A stretch of DNA of 64,000 nt from the NCBI RefSeq assembly GCF_002159835.1, contig NZ_NFJL01000003.1:173595-237594 (forward strand), given 5' to 3'. Source of the DNA: Blautia sp. An249. GTDB taxonomy: Bacteria > Bacillota > Clostridia > Lachnospirales > Lachnospiraceae. The stretch's first letter is position 1, and each line of letters begins with the position of its first letter. A program made the position numbers and the translations under genes. Below the pieces are notes generated by a model. The model saw only the letters and a list, made by a program, of their open reading frames with translations, made no database searches and was not told the origin of the DNA. Positions 59,367 to 64,000 of the stretch are shown piece after piece.

Positions 59367-60425
59367 TTAGCGGAACTTCACCTCCAGGAAAACCGGCTGA
59401 TGATCCGTATATTGAAACTCTGTATTCTGCACCTGACACTGTAGAACCTCCACATTATCGGAAACAAGGAATCCATCTATTACATAGACCTGAGAATCCT
59501 CATAAGAACCTGTATACGGCTGGTTCAGCAGCCTGCAGGTAGGATAGGTATCATCCACGGCAAAGGAAAAATGATCCGGCAAATCGGATTCTTCCATTTT
59601 TCCGGGTTTCCAGTATTCCTCATTCTGAATGGGATAGGTATCTGTTCCTTCAAAGGTCTGATTAAAGTCGCCTCCTGCAATCACATAGTTCCCCTTTTCG
59701 TACTCCTCTTCCAGCTTCTTTGCCAACATGCGGCTCTGAGCGATTTTCCCCTCCCCGCTGTCATAAGCCTCCAGATGAAAATTTATCAGAACCAGTTCTT
59801 TCTCTGTCCCTTCCAGGGGAATCCGGGTCTCCAGCATACACCGTTTCAGATTGCAGGTCTTCACCGGCCAGGAAAAAGACTCCGCAAGAGCAATCCGAGA
59901 AGCAGAATCCACTTTCAGATCCGTCATGGTAAAAATCCCGCTGTCTACCTTACCTATGGGCGGAATCGGATAGGGAACGAAATCACATTTAAAATTACAG
60001 GCAAATATCCCGTCCATCCCCAGCTCTTTCTCATACCATGCCGTCTCATCAATTTTATAAGAACGACTGGAATTTCTGTCCACTTCCTGCAGAAAATAAA
60101 CATCGGCCGGATATTTTTTCAGAGTTTCCGAAATCCCGTTCAGATTTTCTTCCACCAGCGTTTTACTTTCAGGGGAAACCTTCCTGCCGCCGTCCATAAA
60201 GAAATCTTCCCCGGCGCTTAATCCCCCGTACCCAGTATTATAGGTGATAATTTTCAGGGATTCAGACGTGCTTACTATCCGGCTGCCTTTTGATGGTTCC
60301 AGAGTCTCCACCGGAGCCGGACGGTACTCCCGAATGGTATAAAAAAGCAGGATGCCGGCCACAAGCAGAAAGAAAATACCGCTTACCACCACCGCCCTTC
60401 GCAGGCCTTTCTTCTTTTTCTTCAT
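59367..60425 (-). CDS. Membrane-anchored endonuclease/exonuclease/phosphatase family protein
   Basis: A 352-residue protein with a single N-terminal helix (residues 12-30) that puts the catalytic domain outside the cell. EEP motifs: KIITYNTGYGG, YFLQEVDRNSS, LVLINFHLEAYDSGE, IAGGDFNQTF and YTDHQPVFLEV. The family includes DNase I-like nucleases and lipid or inositol phosphatases; the true substrate is unknown. It begins 12 bp downstream of the HEPN gene, so it may share that transcript. Confidence 0.85.
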   Translation of the reverse strand: MKKKKKGLRRAVVVSGIFFLLVAGILLFYTIREYRPAPVETLEPSKGSRIVSTSESLKIITYNTGYGGLSAGEDFFMDGGRKVSPESKTLVEENLNGISETLKKYPADVYFLQEVDRNSSRSYKIDETAWYEKELGMDGIFACNFKCDFVPYPIPPIGKVDSGIFTMTDLKVDSASRIALAESFSWPVKTCNLKRCMLETRIPLEGTEKELVLINFHLEAYDSGEGKIAQSRMLAKKLEEEYEKGNYVIAGGDFNQTFEGTDTYPIQNEEYWKPGKMEESDLPDHFSFAVDDTYPTCRLLNQPYTGSYEDSQVYVIDGFLVSDNVEVLQCQVQNTEFQYTDHQPVFLEVKFR

Positions 60426-60437
60426 CTCTCTCCATCC

Positions 60438-60830
60438 TCAGTTAAAATGTGTTTTCAGCCTGTTCAGCGTGTCATACATAATTGCAACACATTTATCAAA
60501 TTCCTCTTTAGATACCGTGTAAAAATCATCCCCGGGATACCTGGCATCAAAATAAAAATCGGTAAGATATGCAAGCCCTATTGTATCAAGCTGCAAATCG
60601 GGGCAGATTTCATTTAATTTCGCTGCTATTTTTTTCATGTTATGTTTCCGCAGCAGATCTGTCACATCCTCATCCAACATCATTTTATCCAAATATCCCT
60701 TCAGATATTTCTCTGTCACCTGCTCACATTGTACAGCGAGCTGATTATAAAAACGGTTTCCTGTTTTCATGACTGCTTCCAGATATTCCAAATCATTTTG
60801 CGCAATATCAAGATAAGAATTTTTTATCAT
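60438..60830 (-). CDS. HEPN domain protein (partner of a nucleotidyltransferase)
   Basis: A 130-residue HEPN protein. Visible features are NQLAVQCEQVTEKYLKGYL, the conserved LLRKHNMKKIAAKL and the C-terminal FDARYPGDDFYTV, all typical of the Pfam HEPN (PF05168) type. The RX4-6H ribonuclease motif of toxic HepT proteins is not seen. The start overlaps the stop of the upstream nucleotidyltransferase gene by 4 bp, so the two form a pair; in related pairs the nucleotidyltransferase modifies or binds the HEPN partner. Confidence 0.85.
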   Translation of the reverse strand: MIKNSYLDIAQNDLEYLEAVMKTGNRFYNQLAVQCEQVTEKYLKGYLDKMMLDEDVTDLLRKHNMKKIAAKLNEICPDLQLDTIGLAYLTDFYFDARYPGDDFYTVSKEEFDKCVAIMYDTLNRLKTHFN

Positions 60831-61192
60831 TCTATTACCTCCAGGATCAGTTTTTTATCTCTGTTAATTTCCCTGTCAAAGACAGAGTTCCCTTTCTCGA
60901 ATCCTTCATGTTTATATACTATATCTGTGCTCACACCGTCAATGGGATCGTCAAGAGTCCATCGTATATCTGCGGCAAGCTCCCGGTTCTTTACTTTCTC
61001 TTTTGTAATCACCAGAAGATCAATATCACTCGTACTCCTTACTTCTCCCCGGGCGGCACTTCCAACAAGATAAATTTTACAAAGTCCCGGAAGCTGCCTC
61101 TGTTGAATGTAATCCAGATCATGTTCGATTTTTTTTACAAACCTGCCCGGCAGATTAGAATAGAACTCTGGATAGATCTTAATATTCTTCAT
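60827..61192 (-). CDS. Minimal nucleotidyltransferase (MNT) domain protein
   Basis: A 121-residue protein with the MNT signature GSAARGEVRSTSDIDLLVI, matching GSx10DxD exactly, and a third acidic residue in VSTDIVYKH. MntA-type proteins AMPylate HEPN toxins to silence them. AAAGGAGG precedes the start. Paired with the 60438-60830 HEPN gene. Whether this pair is a working toxin-antitoxin system depends on the HEPN active site, which appears atypical. Confidence 0.87.
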   Translation of the reverse strand: MKNIKIYPEFYSNLPGRFVKKIEHDLDYIQQRQLPGLCKIYLVGSAARGEVRSTSDIDLLVITKEKVKNRELAADIRWTLDDPIDGVSTDIVYKHEGFEKGNSVFDREINRDKKLILEVIE

Positions 61193-61364
61193 TCTGGCCT
61201 CCTTTAAACAAAGCCGATTTCTTCTAGCCCTATTATACTAGAACTTTTCCCCTCTGTACACCCGAAAATCTTCTGCTGCATCTGCCATCCTAAAAATCTG
61301 TTTCCATACATTCTGTGCTGTGATAAAATGATACAAATGAGGAATGGAAAGGAGTCGTTGACTT

Positions 61365-62588
61365 ATGAAGCAGAAAATTGCATCCGTTATATCTGCAGTT
61401 ATCTTATGTCTTGTGAGCTTCTCTTTCACTTCCTGTATCACGAAGGACAGCAGCGTCTACGGAGAGAAAGAGGTTCTGAATTATGTGGATGAAATCTGCA
61501 AAGAACCTTATGAACTTTTGGAAACAGAATTGGTTGCGGAAGATCCTGATGACGTAGAATAACGCTTCAGAACATCCAACCGGGATCTGTATTTCAAAGC
61601 AAACAGCTATCTGGCTCCTATTATGATTGACGCATCCAAAACTCCTTTTTACACCCGCAGTCTTTCCTGTGATTATATAAGTAATGTCCACAGCCTCTAT
61701 TACCGGGAAGTGGAGCAGGTACTCAGGCAGGATCCCCATTATCTGGAAGAACAGGGGTGGATATATGTACTCTCCTTTGGGGATCTGGAAGCAGTGGTTG
61801 ACACCATCCTTGCAGCCGATCAGGTATATCTTCCGGAGTCCCGGTATAATACCATGAAATTTCTCAGAGAAAATCCCCTGCGCAGTATTCATCTGGTATG
61901 GCAGAGATCGGAAGAGGAAGCCTTTGCCCACGAAACCTGGGTCAATATCACAGACATAGCCATAACCGGCCAAAATGACCGCAGGGAACTTTATGATGCA
62001 CTGGCAGGCAGTTATGCCCAGTGTTATGTAGATAAAGAAATCGAGAACGGAACCGGAATTTTACCACGTTATCTGGAAGGCAGACACCGCTTTCTTCTGT
62101 CCTCTATAGAATTAAACGGCAGGGAAATGCTCTATGACAGGAACGAGAACCCTTATGGGCCGTATGGTCTGACCACCGACGACTATAAATACTGTTGGTA
62201 CAGCGATACCACAGATTCCTACATGATGGTCATTGATATAGGCCTTACCTCACAGAGCATGAGTTTCCCCCTGATTCTCCGGGAATATGTACTGGCGCTG
62301 GGCGGTGAATACGACTGTGCGTACAAAGACGACACGTACCGAAGCGCCTGGAAAATCGGGGATACCGTCTGGCAAATGACTTCCAGGTTCCAGGATAATG
62401 AAATTCTGGAATTAAAGTTTAAAAAGAACGGCAGACCTCTGGATATATCCTTCATAACCTCCCAAGCTGACAGTGAGGTCGGCGCCTCCTTCTGCGTTGG
62501 AGTCACGGTCTCCGATTTTTGCAGGCTGTTTGACCTGACCTGCGAAGTGGACGAAGATCTTGGAAAAATTATGTTCTTCAGGGGATAA
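61365..62588 (+). pseudogene. Lipoprotein gene interrupted by an in-frame stop
   Basis: One reading frame of 407 sense codons runs from ATG 61365 to 62588 but is cut by TAA at 61560-61562. The first part has a lipoprotein-like signal (SAVILCLVSFSFTSCITKD) and YGEKEVLNYVDEICKEPYEL; the second part resumes without a frameshift as RFRTSNRDLYFKANSYLAPI and continues as a soluble domain to LGKIMFFRG. AAAGGAG precedes the ATG. The second half has no signal peptide or ribosome site of its own. From memory, Lachnospiraceae homologues have a Tyr at this point, so TAT/TAC to TAA is likely. Recent inactivation, readthrough or a base error are the options. Function unknown. Confidence 0.75.
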
Positions 62589-62603
62589 GACGAGAAAATC
62601 ATA

Positions 62604-63035
62604 TTACTGTTCCGTATTTTCCTGTAATAACCGAATGGTATTTTCATCTCTTTCTCCATTGTAATATTTATTCAGCACCTTGCCAAACACAGAATTATAC
62701 CCTTCAATTTCTGCAAACAAGGTCATAGATGAACGGAGTTTCAGCGCATCAATCCCTCCCATCACCTGATAAGGATTATTCCTATCAATGGAGAGCAGGG
62801 CCTCACATATTTCTCTCAACCTGAATCCAAGAATTGGATGCGCAAGATATTCCGTTGCTTCTTCCAGATTTTCTATGCCATAATATTGCGCTGTCGAACT
62901 TCTGCCAAGTTGCTTTAGCTGTGGAAAAATATACCATATCCAATGACTCTCTTTATGTCCGTTTTGAATTTCTTTCAAAGCCTCAGCATAGCTGTATTCC
63001 TGTGCTTTTATAAATCGTTCTATATTATAACTCAT
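62604..63035 (-). CDS. DUF1810 family protein
   Basis: A 143-residue protein matching DUF1810: it begins MSYNIERFIKAQEYSYAEAL, with the core ESHWIWYIFPQLKQLGRSST, AQYYGIENLEEATEYLAHPI and GGIDALKLRSSMTLFAEIEG. The fold is all-helical. The function is not established. GGGGGGATTATT before the ATG provides the ribosome site. It lies 22 bp downstream of the EcsC gene and is convergent with the broken lipoprotein gene. Confidence 0.88.
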   Translation of the reverse strand: MSYNIERFIKAQEYSYAEALKEIQNGHKESHWIWYIFPQLKQLGRSSTAQYYGIENLEEATEYLAHPILGFRLREICEALLSIDRNNPYQVMGGIDALKLRSSMTLFAEIEGYNSVFGKVLNKYYNGERDENTIRLLQENTEQ

Positions 63036-63057
63036 AATAATCCCCCCAAAATCAGAA

Positions 63058-63834
63058 TCACAAAATTTTATGCAGCAAATATCTCTTCCTGTATTTTAGC
63101 TGTACATATGCCATAACCCTGCGATAATACACTGGATTCATGGCACCTCCGATGATTCCCACAATGGGCATTCCCTGTATAAACTTTGTTACCAGCATAT
63201 CTGTTGCAAATGCATCCGCAGTTTTCTCCATCTGTCTCTTTACTTCTTCTTCCGTGGGCATCACCTGTACTGCCTGCTCAATACAGATGTTGATTTCTTT
63301 ATTTAATCCGGCCCAGTTTTCTCCTGTCACCATTGCCGCTTCCAGCATTTTGAGAATGAACATTTTTTCTTCCGGCGTTTCATAACCAAAGCCATATTTC
63401 ATAGCAGTCTCATATACCCCGCGAAGCAGAAAACCTACCCAGAGCACAATGTCCGGCAGCCCAATGCCAAAGGCTCCCAATACAATCCCTTCTGCCGTGG
63501 TAAGCAGCGTACTGACCGCATTCCCTTTGGCAGCATCCCTTTTCAGATTTCGTATTTCCCGTCTGCCGCCTTTCAGGCCGACCGCATAATCTTTAATCTG
63601 AAAGTCCTTTGCCACCGCTTCTTTATCATACGTCTTTTCAATAATTGTATCGCCCTTCTCAAAAACAAGGGCAAAGGCTTTTAGAAACATTTTCTGAAGC
63701 CCCCACATAACTTTATCCGGTATCTTCTCTTCCAGTTTTTCTTTCCAGAACGGAACTGTTTTCTTTTCTGCCTGTCGGCACAATCGCTCTTCTGCTTTTT
63801 CAAGCCTTCTTAATTCTTTTTCAATCGCTTTCAT
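63058..63834 (-). CDS. EcsC family protein
   Basis: A 258-residue EcsC-like protein. The N-terminus is a Lys/Glu-rich helix (ELRRLEKAEERLCRQAEKKT), and the central region has GNAVSTLLTTAEGIVLGAFG, LPDIVLWVGFLLRGVYETAM with two amphipathic or membrane-associated helices, and YGFGYETPEEKMFILKMLEA. EcsC in Bacillus is encoded with an ABC transporter, but no ecsAB is near here; relatives are often orphan membrane-associated proteins. Function unknown. Confidence 0.88.
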   Translation of the reverse strand: MKAIEKELRRLEKAEERLCRQAEKKTVPFWKEKLEEKIPDKVMWGLQKMFLKAFALVFEKGDTIIEKTYDKEAVAKDFQIKDYAVGLKGGRREIRNLKRDAAKGNAVSTLLTTAEGIVLGAFGIGLPDIVLWVGFLLRGVYETAMKYGFGYETPEEKMFILKMLEAAMVTGENWAGLNKEINICIEQAVQVMPTEEEVKRQMEKTADAFATDMLVTKFIQGMPIVGIIGGAMNPVYYRRVMAYVQLKYRKRYLLHKIL

Positions 63835-63945
63835 GTTTATACTTTTTAATACTTTATCTGTATTACCAACTCATATCAACATTGATAAAATTGTTCCCAC
63901 TTTCTTCATTATGATAACCATACGAGCCGAAACAAGGGAAATATT

Positions 63946-64000
63946 TTATTCTCCGCAGACCACTTTATCCAACAGTCTTGCGGAAGTACGCTTTGCTTCC
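63946..64000 (-). CDS. Possible C-terminal end of a gene running off the right edge
   Basis: An open frame enters from the right edge and ends at TAA (63946-63948), giving EAKRTSARLLDKVVCGE. Only 17 codons are visible, so neither the reading frame nor the family is secure. The pattern is compatible with the tail of many helical regulators, but that is a weak guess. Confidence 0.25.
   Translation of the reverse strand, partial: EAKRTSARLLDKVVCGE

Overview
The window reads as chromosomal DNA of an anaerobic, endospore-forming member of the Clostridia, most probably family Lachnospiraceae. The grounds are a small acid-soluble spore protein, GerW/YtfJ, a SleB-type cell wall hydrolase with choline-binding-like repeats, a complete Rnf complex, a biotin-dependent sodium-pumping decarboxylase cluster, a cmk-ispH-rpsA cluster and moderate GC. 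The genus cannot be fixed from the sequence alone. Most genes lie on the minus strand. No tRNA, rRNA, CRISPR array, transposase or prophage gene was seen. The region is mainly a housekeeping backbone with small lineage-specific islands.

Layout. 1-1.1 kb: mgsA-rsmD-coaD. 1.4-2.1 kb: a spore SASP gene with a sigma-G-like promoter, convergent with a gene for a protein with a histone-like tail. 2.2-6.6 kb: asp23, a fatty-acid-kinase-like gene, recG and divergent rpmB. 6.7-9.1 kb: a group around GerW and DUF2953 containing an unannotated 45-residue membrane protein. 9.2-16.8 kb: cell division and wall synthesis (ZapA, FtsW/RodA with a class B PBP), a U32 protein and RuvAB. 16.8-22.3 kb: rnfCDGEAB followed by NusG-II and Gx-transporter genes. 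22.4-28.1 kb: a YprB-like exonuclease, cmk-ispH-rpsA, a flavoprotein and a SIS-domain protein lacking its HTH. 28.2-33.4 kb: a biotin-dependent decarboxylase/transcarboxylase cluster behind a good sigma-A promoter. 33.6-42.4 kb: two S11 carboxypeptidases, an orphan metal-sensing ArsR regulator, a PLC-like protein, ScpAB, a phosphoesterase, NudC, cardiolipin synthase and rpsU. 42.5-47.3 kb: alaS and tyrS, the latter behind a tyrosine T-box, and rnhA. 47.3-52 kb: a membrane-anchored MutS-like ATPase, a repeat-bearing wall hydrolase, a Cys/Gly-rich miniprotein and three small unknown genes. 52-59.3 kb: yicC-remA-gmk-rpoZ-rimO-pgsA-cinA and divergent rqcH. 59.4-64 kb: an accessory stretch with a membrane-anchored EEP phosphoesterase, a nucleotidyltransferase/HEPN pair, a lipoprotein gene with an in-frame stop, DUF1810 and EcsC.

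How they fit. Energy conservation is the clearest theme. Rnf couples ferredoxin:NAD+ electron transfer to ion pumping. The decarboxylase cluster supplies a second ion pump or, because it carries both 5S-like and 12S-like carboxyltransferases with a biotin carrier, a membrane-linked transcarboxylase. The second theme is envelope, division and sporulation (PBP, FtsW, ZapA, DacF-type enzymes, SleB, SASP, GerW). The best leads for something new are the mixed carboxyltransferase cluster with its lipoprotein-type OadG, the small-gene island at 50.8-52 kb, the membrane MutS protein, the NusG-II/Gx pair attached to Rnf, and the two-copy palindromic repeat.
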